A stretch of 64,000 nt of DNA from Streptomyces sp. V1I1. Its GTDB lineage: Bacteria; Actinomycetota; Actinomycetes; Streptomycetales; Streptomycetaceae. The notes below the pieces were generated by a model. That model worked only from the letters and a program-made list of their open reading frames with translations. It made no database searches and had not been told where the DNA came from. Shown here piece after piece: positions 24,292 to 32,319 of the stretch (within the stretch, counting starts at the first letter, position 1; every line of letters starts with the position of its first letter). The stretch spans positions 7,167,001 to 7,231,000 of the forward strand of contig NZ_JAUSZH010000001.1 of NCBI RefSeq assembly GCF_030817355.1, written 5' to 3'. A program made the position numbers and the translations under genes.

Positions 24292-25449
24292 TCAGCGGCG
24301 GGCCGTCACCGTTGTCTCGACAGCGAAGAGCTGTTCCTCGACATGGTCGAGCGCGAGGCGCAGCGCACCGGTCGCCACGGCCGCCTCGCCGAGCAGCGAC
24401 AGGGTCACCCGCGGCGGCCGCAGACAGTACCGCGACAGCTCGTCGCGCAGCGGATCGAGTACGCCGTCGAGCCCCGCGGCCCAGCCGCCGACCACCACCA
24501 GCTCCGGGTCGAGCGCCAGCACAAGTGCCGCCACATCGTGCACCAGGCGCTGGATGAACCGCTCGACCGCCTCCTGCGCCTGGGGATCGCCCTGCCTGGC
24601 GAGGGCGAAGACATTGGCCACCGCCTGCTCGTCCAGCGGGTGCAGCGGCTCGTCCGTCGTCGACAGCAGCTTCTCCGGGGTCACCTCGCGGCCCAGCAGA
24701 TGCAGCGCTCCGATCTCGCCCGCCGCTCCGCCATAGCCGCGGTGCAGCCGCCCGCCGATAAGCGAGCCCGCACCCGGGCTGAGCCCGGCCAGTACGAACA
24801 CGATGTCGTCGGACTCGGCAGCAGCGCCCTTCCAGTGCTCGGCGACCGCGGCCGCATTCGCGTCGTTCTCCACCAGCACCGGGCAGCGGAACGACCTGCG
24901 CAGCCTCTCGCCGAGCGCGAGCCCGGTCCAGCCGGGCAGCGCGGTCCCGAGCCGTACGGTTCCGTCGGCCTCAACGATCCCCGGGGAACCGACCCCGACG
25001 GCGCGCAGACTGCTGCGCGCGACCCCGGCCCGCCGCAGCACATCGGCGACGAGCACGCGCACCCGCTCCAGCCGTTCGTCCGCACCGGCCGTCTCCGACA
25101 CATCCCGGGACCCCGCGCCGATGATGCGCCCGTCCAGGCCCGACAGCAGCGCGGCGATACGGTGCGAGCCGATCTCGACACCCAGCAGATGACCGGCCTC
25201 CGCCCGGAACCTGAACCGCCGGGCCGGGCGTCCCTGACGGCGCGCACCGCCCTCCTCGGGGACGGTCTCGACGACCAGGCCGGCCTCGATGAGCCCCTCG
25301 GTCACGCCCTCGACGGTCGGCCGGGAGAGCCCGGTGATCCGGGTCAGGTCTGTGAGCGTGGGGGAGTCAGCGCCCCGCAGTGCATGGAGTACCACCGCGG
25401 AGTTGATCCGCCGCAGCAGCGACGGGTCTCCGCCGGTCAGCCGCCCCAC
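24292..25449 (-). CDS. ROK-family repressor (NagC/XylR type)
   Basis: 385 residues. N-terminal winged HTH at about 12-75 (LTDLTRITGLSRPTVEGVTE) and a ROK sugar-kinase-like domain from about 85 on, with VGVGSPGIVEADG, VLVENDANAAAVAEHWKG and GGAAGEIGALHLLG. The zinc motif CxCGxxGCxE usual after GEIG is missing, as in a subset of ROK regulators. Such proteins repress sugar uptake and degradation genes. Its pairing with a DasR-like regulator suggests amino-sugar or oligosaccharide control, but no transport genes are in the window. Confidence 0.88.
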   Translation of the reverse strand: MGRLTGGDPSLLRRINSAVVLHALRGADSPTLTDLTRITGLSRPTVEGVTEGLIEAGLVVETVPEEGGARRQGRPARRFRFRAEAGHLLGVEIGSHRIAALLSGLDGRIIGAGSRDVSETAGADERLERVRVLVADVLRRAGVARSSLRAVGVGSPGIVEADGTVRLGTALPGWTGLALGERLRRSFRCPVLVENDANAAAVAEHWKGAAAESDDIVFVLAGLSPGAGSLIGGRLHRGYGGAAGEIGALHLLGREVTPEKLLSTTDEPLHPLDEQAVANVFALARQGDPQAQEAVERFIQRLVHDVAALVLALDPELVVVGGWAAGLDGVLDPLRDELSRYCLRPPRVTLSLLGEAAVATGALRLALDHVEEQLFAVETTVTARR

Positions 25450-25536
25450 CGTGTGTCCTCCCAGCTCGAGCGCGTGTTTGCCGGATCGTACTCGCTGCCC
25501 GCGACGGCGGCGAGCGTCTGCGGGACGGAGCCGGAG

Positions 25537-26187
25537 TCAGGCAGGGGCCACGAATCCGGACTCGTACGCGGCGATGACCGCCTGGGTGCGGTCGCGGGCG
25601 CCCAACTTGGCGAGCACCGCGCTGACATGGGACTTCACCGTCTCCGCGCCGACGATGAGCTCGGCGGCGATCTCCGCGTTGGACAGCCCCCGGGCCATCA
25701 GCCGCAGCACCGACGCCTCGCGCTCGGTGAGCGCGGCCCGCTCCATCGCGGCGCGGGCAGTGCGATTCCCGTACTCGGCGGCCAGGGAGCGGACCGCGGC
25801 CGGGAACAGCAGCGACTCGCCCTCGGCGACCAGCCGCACCGCGTGCACGATCTCGGCCGGCCGGGCGCGCTTGAGCAGAAAGCCGTCCGCCCCCGCGCGC
25901 AGCGCCTCGTACACGTACTCATCGTTCTCGAACGTCGTCACGACCAGGATCTTCGGCGGCTGAGGGACCGTACGGAGCACGATCCGGGTTGCCTCGATGC
26001 CGTCGAGCAGCGGCATCCGCACGTCCATCGCGACCACGTCGGGCCGCAGTTGCCGGACGAGGGGGACCACGGCCGCGCCGTCGGCCGCCTCGCCCACCAC
26101 CTCGATGTCGGGCTGCGCCTCCAGCACGGCGCGCAGACCCGCACGGACCAGGGGTTCGTCGTCAACGAGCAGAACGGTAACGGGCAT
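25537..26187 (-). CDS. NarL/LuxR-type response regulator
   Basis: 216 residues. Receiver domain 1-120 with acidic pair at D9/D10, phospho-acceptor D55 (VAMDVRMP) and K106 (LLKRARP). LuxR HTH at about 150-205 (LTEREASVLRLMARGLSNAE). The gene itself looks intact. It is 4 bp downstream of the sensor-kinase remnant at 26192, which should encode its cognate kinase, so the regulator has probably lost its normal phosphodonor. Confidence 0.93.
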   Translation of the reverse strand: MPVTVLLVDDEPLVRAGLRAVLEAQPDIEVVGEAADGAAVVPLVRQLRPDVVAMDVRMPLLDGIEATRIVLRTVPQPPKILVVTTFENDEYVYEALRAGADGFLLKRARPAEIVHAVRLVAEGESLLFPAAVRSLAAEYGNRTARAAMERAALTEREASVLRLMARGLSNAEIAAELIVGAETVKSHVSAVLAKLGARDRTQAVIAAYESGFVAPA

Positions 26188-26191
26188 CCGG

Positions 26192-26743
26192 TCAGCGTAG
26201 GCCGTCCAGCGGCAGCCTCACGCGCACCCTCCATTCTCCCTCGTACGGTCCGGTCCGGGTCTCTCCGCCGAGCAGCGCCGCCCGCTCCCGTATGCCGCGC
26301 AGCCCGCTGCCGCCCTGCCCCTTCGGCGCCGTGCCGCCGGCCAGCGGATTGGTCACGTCCATCTCCAGTCGCTGCCCGATGACGGCGATCCGCACCTGCA
26401 CCGGGACGGGACCGGAGTGGCGCAGCACATTGGTGAGTGCTTCCTGAAGGATGCGGTACCCCTCCCGGGAGACCGGCCCGGGCACCAGCTCCAATGGGCC
26501 CGTCATCTCGGCATCGACCTTCGCCCCGGAGGCCCGTGCCGATTCCAGCAGCCGGTCCGACTCTTCGAGAGACGGCCGCTGGCTCACCGGCTGTCCGGTC
26601 TCGCGGAGGACGAGCAGAACGCGCTCCAGATCGTCGAGCGCGGCCCGGCCCGTCTCCTCGATCGCGGCCAGGGCCCGTTCGGTGAACTCCGGGTCCCCGG
26701 CGGCCCGCGCGGCACCCGCCTGCACTACGGCGACGGTCAGCGA
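26192..26743 (-). pseudogene. DesK-type sensor histidine kinase, 5' half deleted
   Basis: About 183 codons remain. The frame is closed by a TGA at 26747-26749 (minus strand) directly before SLTVAVVQAGAARAAG, a segment that in full kinases lies just after the phospho-accepting His. So the sensor membrane helices and the His box are gone. The HATPase part is intact: EALTNVLRHSG (N box) and GQGGSGLRGIRERAAL (G boxes). A GTG at 26725 could start a stump protein (MQAGAARAA) but it could not autophosphorylate. The breakpoint coincides with that of the ABC permease remnant on the other strand. Confidence 0.85.
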
Positions 26744-27448
26744 CGCTCACTGCGCTCCCTTGCCGGTTCGCTGACGTCCGTCTTCCTGACGACAGCCGGC
26801 TTCTCCATCCTCGTCTGCGCCGCGCTCGGCCGTCCGGAGCCTGGCGTCACCGACTTCGATCCGGTGCTGTTCTCCTACTACGGCCTGAACTTCGGCCAGA
26901 TGGCGGCTCTCACCTTCGGTGCCATAGCCATGGCCGCCGAGTACAAGAACGCCGGTATCCGGGTCTCCCTGGCGGCTGTTCCGAACAGGGAACTGTTCTA
27001 CGCGGCCAAGCTGACCGTAGTGGGCGGGCCGGCGTTCGTCGTCGGCCTGGTCACGAGTCTGACCTGCTTCCTGTCCGGGCAGGCACTCATCGACAAGGGA
27101 TTCGGCATAGGCATCGGCGACCCGGGAGCGCTGCGCGCGGTCGTCGGCTGCGCCCTCTACTTCGCGCTGATCAGCCTGCTGTCGGCCGGGCTCGCAGCCC
27201 TGCTGCGCAGTGTGACCGGTGCCCTGAGCCTGCTCGTTCCGCTGTTCCTGATACTGCCCTTCGTGATCGGGGACGTATCGCGCGACAGCAGCGCCGCCGA
27301 GTTCCTCCCGGACCGGGCGGGGCAGCAGATCCTGCTGCAGGATCCGGCGGGGACGCTGGGACCCTGGAGCGGCATGGCGGTCCTGGCGGTCTGGAGCGCC
27401 CTTGCAATAACGGCGGGCTGGTGGGCTCTGCGGCGGCGCGACGCCTGA
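26744..27448 (+). pseudogene. ABC-2 type transporter permease, 5' end deleted
   Basis: The conserved protein begins at 26744 with RSLRSLAGSLTSVFLTTAGF and runs to LAITAGWWALRRRDA, about 234 residues with six hydrophobic segments. The normal N terminus (roughly 20 residues including the start) and the partner ATPase gene are missing; the frame continues upstream only as antisense of the kinase. There is no plausible start codon near the junction. Before the deletion the exporter was probably divergent from the kinase/regulator pair. Confidence 0.8.
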
Positions 27449-27488
27449 CAGACAGCCAAATGTCAGTGCCAGCAGGTTTACTGAGTGC

Positions 27489-27908
27489 ATGACCACCGCA
27501 CGGCATCTCGAAATCATCGACCTGCTGCGCGCCCGTGGCTTCCCCGCGGAGCGCGGCCCGTCGGACGTCGGCTCGGAAGGCCCCGGATTTCACATCGCGG
27601 AGCTGAACGGGCGCTTCGGCGACGGCGCGGACCCGGACGCGGACCGAGAGGCGGAGGCGGAACAACGTCTGGCCGAGCAGGAGGGCTTGTTGCGGGGGCT
27701 CACACAACGCTGGGGCGAGCCGGACCTCTTCAGCCTCGCCAGTACGCGGCTGCGCGCAGAGAGAGACGAAGAGATGCCGGACCCGTGGCGGCGGCTCAGC
27801 GAGCAGATGGGGTGGCTGCACCTGTGGCGCATCGAGGACCGCTGGATAGCGGTCGGACTGTCCGAGTTCCAGCTGCTGGCCGTGGTGACCGAGATAGACC
27901 CGCCCTAG
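27489..27908 (+). CDS. Conserved hypothetical protein (acidic, 139 aa)
   Basis: ATG at 27489 follows the permease remnant by 40 bp. The protein is acidic and helical with Trp-rich parts (EPDLFSLASTRLRAERDEEM, WRRLSEQMGWLHLWRIEDRW). No catalytic motif, signal or membrane helix is visible. Composition and length resemble immunity-type or housekeeping small proteins of Streptomyces, but I do not recognise the family. Its TAG overlaps the stop of the convergent glycosylase gene by three bases. Confidence 0.7.
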   Translation: MTTARHLEIIDLLRARGFPAERGPSDVGSEGPGFHIAELNGRFGDGADPDADREAEAEQRLAEQEGLLRGLTQRWGEPDLFSLASTRLRAERDEEMPDPWRRLSEQMGWLHLWRIEDRWIAVGLSEFQLLAVVTEIDPP

Positions 27909-28537
27909 CGATCCTGGAGCGAGCCGTCACCGAGCGAGCCGTCACCGAGTGAGCCGTGGTGGAGCGAGCCGTGGTGGAGCGAGCCGTCCTGGAGCGAGCC
28001 GTCCTCTTCGGCCGCGGCGCGCAGCCGCGCGAATTCCTCGGCCATCGTCTGCGCGGTCCAGTGGGCGTTGAGCCCGCTCGGATTGGGCAGCGCCCAGATC
28101 CTCGTCTCCCCGATCGTGCGCTCCTGTGGTCCGATCTTCGCCTTCCGCTCGCCGAAGGCCGTGCGGTACGCCGTCACACCGACGACCGCCAGCCACCGCG
28201 GCCGTAGCCGCTCCACCTTCGCGGTCAGCAACCGCCCGCCCTCGAGGAACTCCTCGTCGCTCAGCTCACCGGCGCGCGCCGTCGCCCGGGCCACCACATT
28301 GGTGATGCCGAGACCGTGGCCGAGGAGCTCGTCCTGCTCCGCAGGCTTGAACTGACGCGGCGTGAAGCCCGACAGATGCAGCACCGGCCAGAACCGGTTG
28401 CCGGGGCGGGCGAAGTGATGGCCCGTCGCCGCCGTCATCAGGCCGGGGTTGATGCCGCAGAACAGCACGGAAAGACCGCCCGTAACCACATCCGGAACGA
28501 TGCGGTCGCGGGCGGCCTCGAGCTCGGCGGGGGTCAG
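27905..28537 (-). CDS. mug: Mismatch-specific uracil/thymine DNA glycosylase (Mug family)
   Basis: The conserved protein reads TPAELEAARDRIVPDVVTGG then LSVLFCGINPGLM; the full N terminus is reached only by starting at the CTG at 28537, which overlaps the purB stop as CTGA. The first GTG (28489) would remove 16 family residues. Active-site motifs are GINPGLMTA and LPNPSGLNAHW. The enzyme excises uracil or thymine from G mismatches in base-excision repair. The C terminus carries a low-complexity tail of GSLQD/GSLHH pentapeptides coded by a 15-bp tandem repeat. Confidence 0.88.
   Translation of the reverse strand: MTPAELEAARDRIVPDVVTGGLSVLFCGINPGLMTAATGHHFARPGNRFWPVLHLSGFTPRQFKPAEQDELLGHGLGITNVVARATARAGELSDEEFLEGGRLLTAKVERLRPRWLAVVGVTAYRTAFGERKAKIGPQERTIGETRIWALPNPSGLNAHWTAQTMAEEFARLRAAAEEDGSLQDGSLHHGSLHHGSLGDGSLGDGSLQDR
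27921..28005 (-). repeat. 15-bp tandem repeat coding the Mug tail
   Basis: Five full units and a partial sixth starting GAGCCGT on the + strand (27921, 27936, 27951, 27966, 27981, 27996). They give pentapeptides of the type DGSLQ, HHGSL, GDGSL at the protein's C terminus. Multiples of 15 keep frame, so copy number can vary without frameshift. Confidence 0.85.
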
Positions 28538-29976
28538 AGGATCGACCCCGGGGTGTAGCCGGCGGCCTCCGGGTGCTGCTTGACGATCTCCTCGATCCGG
28601 GAGACCACCGCCGTCACCTGGTCGCTCGCCGCGCCCGTGAACGACAGCTTGTCGGCCATCAGCACGTCCAGCTCCGCCCGGTCCAGCGGGATCCGCTCGT
28701 CCGCGGCGAGCTTGTCGAGCAGCTCATTGCGCTCGGCGCCCTGCTCGCGCATCGCCAGCGCCGATGCGACCGCGTTCTCCTTGATGGCCTCGTGCGCGAG
28801 TTCACGGCCCACCCCTGCCCGTACAGCGGCCATCAGCACCTTGGTCGTGGCGAGGAAGGGGAGGTACCGGTCCAGCTCACGGGCGACGACGGCGGGGAAC
28901 GCGCCGAACTCGTCGAGCACCGTAAGGAAGGTCTCCAGTAGGCCGTCGAAGGCGAAGAACGCGTCCGGCAGCGCCACCCGGCGCACCACGGAGCAGGACA
29001 CATCGCCCTCGTTCCACTGGTCGCCCGCCAGCTCGCCGGTCATCGAGGCGTAGCCGCGCAGGATGACCATCAGGCCGTTGACGCGCTCGCAGGAGCGGGT
29101 GTTCATCTTGTGCGGCATCGCGGAGGAGCCGACCTGGCCGGGCTTGAAGCCCTCGGTGACCAGTTCGTGGCCGGCCATCAGCCGGATCGTCTTGGCGACG
29201 GAGGACGGCGCGGCTGCCAGCTGCACCAGCGCGGACAGCACGTCGTAGTCGAGGGACCGGGGGTAGACCTGGCCGACCGAGGTGAAGGCGTGCGCGAAGC
29301 CGAGGTGCCTGGCGATGCGCTGCTCCAGCTCGGCGAGCTTCGCGGCGTCGCCGCCCAGCAGGTCGAGCATGTCCTGCGCGGTGCCGACCGGGCCCTTGAT
29401 GCCGCGCAGCGGATAGCGGCTCAGCAGGTCCTCGAGCCGTCCGTACGCCACAAGCAGCTCGTCGGCCGCGGTCGCGAACCGCTTGCCCAGCGTCGTGGCC
29501 TGCGCGGCGACATTGTGCGACCGTCCGGCCATCACCAGCTCGGCGTACTCACCGGAGAGCTTGCCCAGCCGGGCGAGCACGGCGACCGTGCGGTCGCGCA
29601 TCAGCTCCAGCGAGAGCCGGATCTGCAGCTGCTCGACGTTCTCGGTCAGGTCGCGGGAGGTCATGCCCTTGTGGACCTGCTCATGGCCCGCGAGCGCGTT
29701 GAACTCCTCGATCCGCGCCTTCACATCGTGGCGGGTGACCTTCTCGCGCTCGGCGATCGACGCCAGGTCGACCTGGTCGAGCGCCCGCTCGTAATCGGCG
29801 ATCGCGGCCTCGGGCACCTCGATGCCGAGGTCCTTCTGGGCGCGCAGCACCGCGAGCCAGAGCTGACGCTCCAGCTTCACCTTCTGCTCGGGGGACCACA
29901 GGACGGCCAGCTCCGCGGAGGCGTAGCGGCCGGCCAGGACATTGGGGATGCGAGGCTTCGCAGACACAGCAGTCAC
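28534..29976 (-). CDS. purB: Adenylosuccinate lyase
   Basis: 480 residues from the GTG at 29976; TAGAAT (29985-29990, minus strand) resembles a -10 box 8 bases upstream, hinting at a leaderless message. The fumarate-lyase signature GSSAMPHKMNTRSCERV is intact, as are TSRDLTENVEQLQ and AGRSHNVAAQATTLGK (catalytic His). It cleaves SAICAR and adenylosuccinate in purine synthesis, in the cytosol. The downstream mug gene is coupled through a CTGA overlap. Confidence 0.97.
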   Translation of the reverse strand: MTAVSAKPRIPNVLAGRYASAELAVLWSPEQKVKLERQLWLAVLRAQKDLGIEVPEAAIADYERALDQVDLASIAEREKVTRHDVKARIEEFNALAGHEQVHKGMTSRDLTENVEQLQIRLSLELMRDRTVAVLARLGKLSGEYAELVMAGRSHNVAAQATTLGKRFATAADELLVAYGRLEDLLSRYPLRGIKGPVGTAQDMLDLLGGDAAKLAELEQRIARHLGFAHAFTSVGQVYPRSLDYDVLSALVQLAAAPSSVAKTIRLMAGHELVTEGFKPGQVGSSAMPHKMNTRSCERVNGLMVILRGYASMTGELAGDQWNEGDVSCSVVRRVALPDAFFAFDGLLETFLTVLDEFGAFPAVVARELDRYLPFLATTKVLMAAVRAGVGRELAHEAIKENAVASALAMREQGAERNELLDKLAADERIPLDRAELDVLMADKLSFTGAASDQVTAVVSRIEEIVKQHPEAAGYTPGSIL

Positions 29977-30040
29977 GTGTCCAGATTCTACTGGCGGTTT
30001 CTGCAGGCCAGCGCCGCGGTCCCAGTTGTACCTTGCTACG

Positions 30041-30170
30041 AAAGGCTCCGAGGGACTCCAAGGGACCCCGAAGGAGTCCGAGGGACTACGAGAGACGACG
30101 AGAGACGACGAGAAACGACGAGAGACGACGAGAAACGACGAGAAACGACGAGGAACTACGACGGGCTACG
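30041..30170. repeat. Decanucleotide tandem repeat (period 10)
   Basis: Thirteen consecutive 10-base units, consensus AGRGACNACG, run from 30041 to 30170. The most regular part, 30091-30150, alternates AGAGACGACG and AGAAACGACG. It sits between the purB start and the SGNH hydrolase stop, whose TAG lies inside the last unit. The period matches the DNA helical turn. Confidence 0.9.
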
Positions 30171-30945
30171 AGAGCGGCGGCTCGTACGGCAGGAGCTCGG
30201 GCCGCTTCGCCGGCCGGCCGTCCCCGGATGAGCGCCCCGTCAGCCGCCGCGCGATCCACGGCCCCAGATGCTGCCGCGCGAACCGCAGATCGCCGGCCCG
30301 CCGCGCCGCCCAACGGGCCCGTGCCGCCGACGGCAGAAGTGTCTGCCAGTCGTGCTCCGCGTCCAGTCCCAGCGTCTGCCAGACGGCCTCGGCGACCCGC
30401 CGGTGCCCCTCGGCCGTCAGATGCAGCCGGTCGACGTCCCACATGCGCTGGTCGCCGAGGACCTGGGGCTCGTACAGATCCACCACCAGCGCACCGTGGC
30501 GGGCCGCCAGTTCGTCGATGTAACTGAACAGCTCCTCCATGCGGGGGCGGAAGCGTTCCATCACCGGCCCGTTGCGGCCCGGGCTGCGCATCAGCACCAG
30601 CTGACCGCAGGACGGCGTCAGCTTCTCCACGGCCTCCTCCAGGAGCCCGCGCACCCGCCCCATGTCGCACTTGGGCCGCAGCGTGTCATTGAGCCCGCCC
30701 ACCAGCGTGACCACATCCGCCTGCATGGCGGCCGCCACGTCCACCTGCTCGTCGACGATCTGGCCGATGAGCTTTCCGCGCACGGCGAGATTCGCGTACC
30801 GGAAGCCCGGCGTGCGAGCGGCGAGCCGGCCCGCGAGCAGATCCGCCCAGCCTCGGTACGAACCGTCGGGCAACAGGTCGGACATTCCTTCGGTAAAGGA
30901 ATCGCCGACCGCGACAAAACTGGTGTAAGAGGCATTCATCTCCAT
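30166..30945 (-). CDS. SGNH/GDSL hydrolase
   Basis: 259 residues from the ATG at 30945 (30939 is a possible second start). Block I VAVGDSFTEGMSD carries the catalytic Ser, AVRGKLI the block II Gly, LVGGLNDTLRP block III Asn, and DRLHLTAEGHRRV the Asp-His pair of block V. No signal peptide, so it is a cytoplasmic esterase or lipase of unknown substrate. The C terminus (after about 205) is Arg-rich and the stop lies within the period-10 repeat. Divergent from the MDMPI fusion gene. Confidence 0.9.
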   Translation of the reverse strand: MEMNASYTSFVAVGDSFTEGMSDLLPDGSYRGWADLLAGRLAARTPGFRYANLAVRGKLIGQIVDEQVDVAAAMQADVVTLVGGLNDTLRPKCDMGRVRGLLEEAVEKLTPSCGQLVLMRSPGRNGPVMERFRPRMEELFSYIDELAARHGALVVDLYEPQVLGDQRMWDVDRLHLTAEGHRRVAEAVWQTLGLDAEHDWQTLLPSAARARWAARRAGDLRFARQHLGPWIARRLTGRSSGDGRPAKRPELLPYEPPLS

Positions 30946-31003
30946 GGCGGAGCGATCCTACCGCGCGGTAAGGTCCGTCGGTTCCGTACCGGGAGGGAGC
31001 CCT

Positions 31004-32008
31004 GTGAGTGACGCGCTGCTGAACGCGCTGGCCGAGGCGCTGGCCGATCTAGTGACCTCGATCGACACCTGTGACGACGATGTGCTCGACCCCGACACCG
31101 CGGTGAAATGGCTGGAGACAACCGGTTATCTCCTCGACCGGCTGTCGCCCGCCGACCGTCGGGCCCTGTCCCTGCTGATGCGCCGGGCCGCCGCGCGCCA
31201 GCCCGACGGAGCCTGGCGGGACGATCTGCTCCGGATCCCCGAGGAGTTCGGCCTCGACGACGACCAGCACGAGCTGTACTGCGACGCCATCGAGCAGCTG
31301 GAGCGCCGGTTCGTCCAGACCGTACGGGACGTGGACCCCGCCACGCCCGTGCCGAGCTGCCCCGGCTGGACCTTCGCCGACCTCGTCAAGCACCACGGCA
31401 CGACGCATCGCTGGATGGAACATCTCGTACGGACCCGGGCCGCCGAGCGCGTCTGGTCACGGGACGTCCCTCTCGACCTGCCCGAGAACCCGGCGGCATA
31501 TCCGCAGTGGCTCGCCGGCAGCGCCGAGGTCACGCTGCGCACGCTGCGCGGCATCGACCCGGAGACGCCGATGTGGTCCCACGGCGCCGACCAGCGGGTG
31601 CGCTTCTTCCCGCGCAGGCTGCTGTTCGAGGCCGTCATCCATCTCGCCGACGCGGAAATCGCCCTGGGCATCGAACCGCGAATAGCGGCGGGCACGGCGG
31701 CCGACGGCATCGAGGAGTTCCTGGAGAACCTGCCGCACTACTCCTGGATCGCCGACCCGCTCGCCGCGCTCGCGAACGGCTCGGTCAGACTGACCGCCAC
31801 GGACACCGGCGCAGCCTGGACGATCAGCTTCGGGGGCGGCGGCTTCGCCTGGACGAAGGGCGATGGCTCGGCCACCGCGGGCGTCAAGGCCACGGCGGGC
31901 GATCTGCTGCTGCTCGTCTACGGACGTCTGAGGGCGGACGACGCGCGCTTCGGCATCAGTGGCGACCGCGCGATTCTCGACGCGTGGCTCGCGGCGACCG
32001 CGCTGTAA
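31004..32008 (+). CDS. MDMPI-family protein fused to a small N-terminal helical domain
   Basis: 334 residues from the GTG at 31004, behind GGGAGGGAG. Residues about 1-85 (LLNALAEALADLVTSIDTCD, then PDTAVKWLETTGYLLDRLSP) look like a small free-standing Streptomyces protein of about 90 residues. From about residue 88 a maleylpyruvate-isomerase-type (TIGR03083, DinB-like) protein begins: DAIEQLERRFVQTVRDVDPA, SCPGWTFADLVKHHGTTHRW with metal-binding His residues, then DADI-type sequence HLADAEIALGIE. The enzyme class uses mycothiol or a metal; the substrate is not known. The fusion is an inference from length and composition. Confidence 0.78.
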   Translation: MSDALLNALAEALADLVTSIDTCDDDVLDPDTAVKWLETTGYLLDRLSPADRRALSLLMRRAAARQPDGAWRDDLLRIPEEFGLDDDQHELYCDAIEQLERRFVQTVRDVDPATPVPSCPGWTFADLVKHHGTTHRWMEHLVRTRAAERVWSRDVPLDLPENPAAYPQWLAGSAEVTLRTLRGIDPETPMWSHGADQRVRFFPRRLLFEAVIHLADAEIALGIEPRIAAGTAADGIEEFLENLPHYSWIADPLAALANGSVRLTATDTGAAWTISFGGGGFAWTKGDGSATAGVKATAGDLLLLVYGRLRADDARFGISGDRAILDAWLAATAL

Positions 32009-32070
32009 TCGGGCAGGCCGGTCTGCCGCGAGGGCTGTCGGCACGGCGCGTTCCGCAGTATGTCCAGAGC

Positions 32071-32319
32071 ATGTTCACCACAGACTTCTGGAAAGCCACC
32101 ACGGAGCGCGCTGTGCGCACCTTCGCGCAGTCGCTCGTCGCCGTTCTGACGGCCGGTGCGACAAACCTCTTCGACGTCGACTGGCAGGCCGCGCTCGCCA
32201 CCGCCGGCCTGGCCACCCTCCTCGCCGTCCTCACCGCGATAGGCGCGGCCAAGGCCGGACGGCCAGGACCGGGCATCACCGAGACCACGGAATGGGCCGT
32301 CACCAGTGAGGTGAGTTAG
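32071..32319 (+). CDS. Holin-like small membrane protein (r1t-type)
   Basis: 82 residues from the ATG at 32071, 62 bp after the MDMPI gene. FWKATTERAVRTFAQSLVAV and WQAALATAGLATLLAVLTAI are two hydrophobic helices, with charged ends, as in the r1t-type phage holins common on Streptomyces chromosomes. Holins permeabilise the membrane for lysin release, but no endolysin or other phage gene adjoins it. Its TAG overlaps the convergent CNNM gene's end. Confidence 0.72.
   Translation: MFTTDFWKATTERAVRTFAQSLVAVLTAGATNLFDVDWQAALATAGLATLLAVLTAIGAAKAGRPGPGITETTEWAVTSEVS

Noticed and set aside
30041..30170. CRISPR array
   Set aside because: The units are 10 bases and directly adjacent, with no spacers and no cas genes anywhere in the window.
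32316..32319. A prophage at the holin-like gene
   Set aside because: No integrase, portal, tail, lysin or att-like repeats near it; only one holin-like gene.
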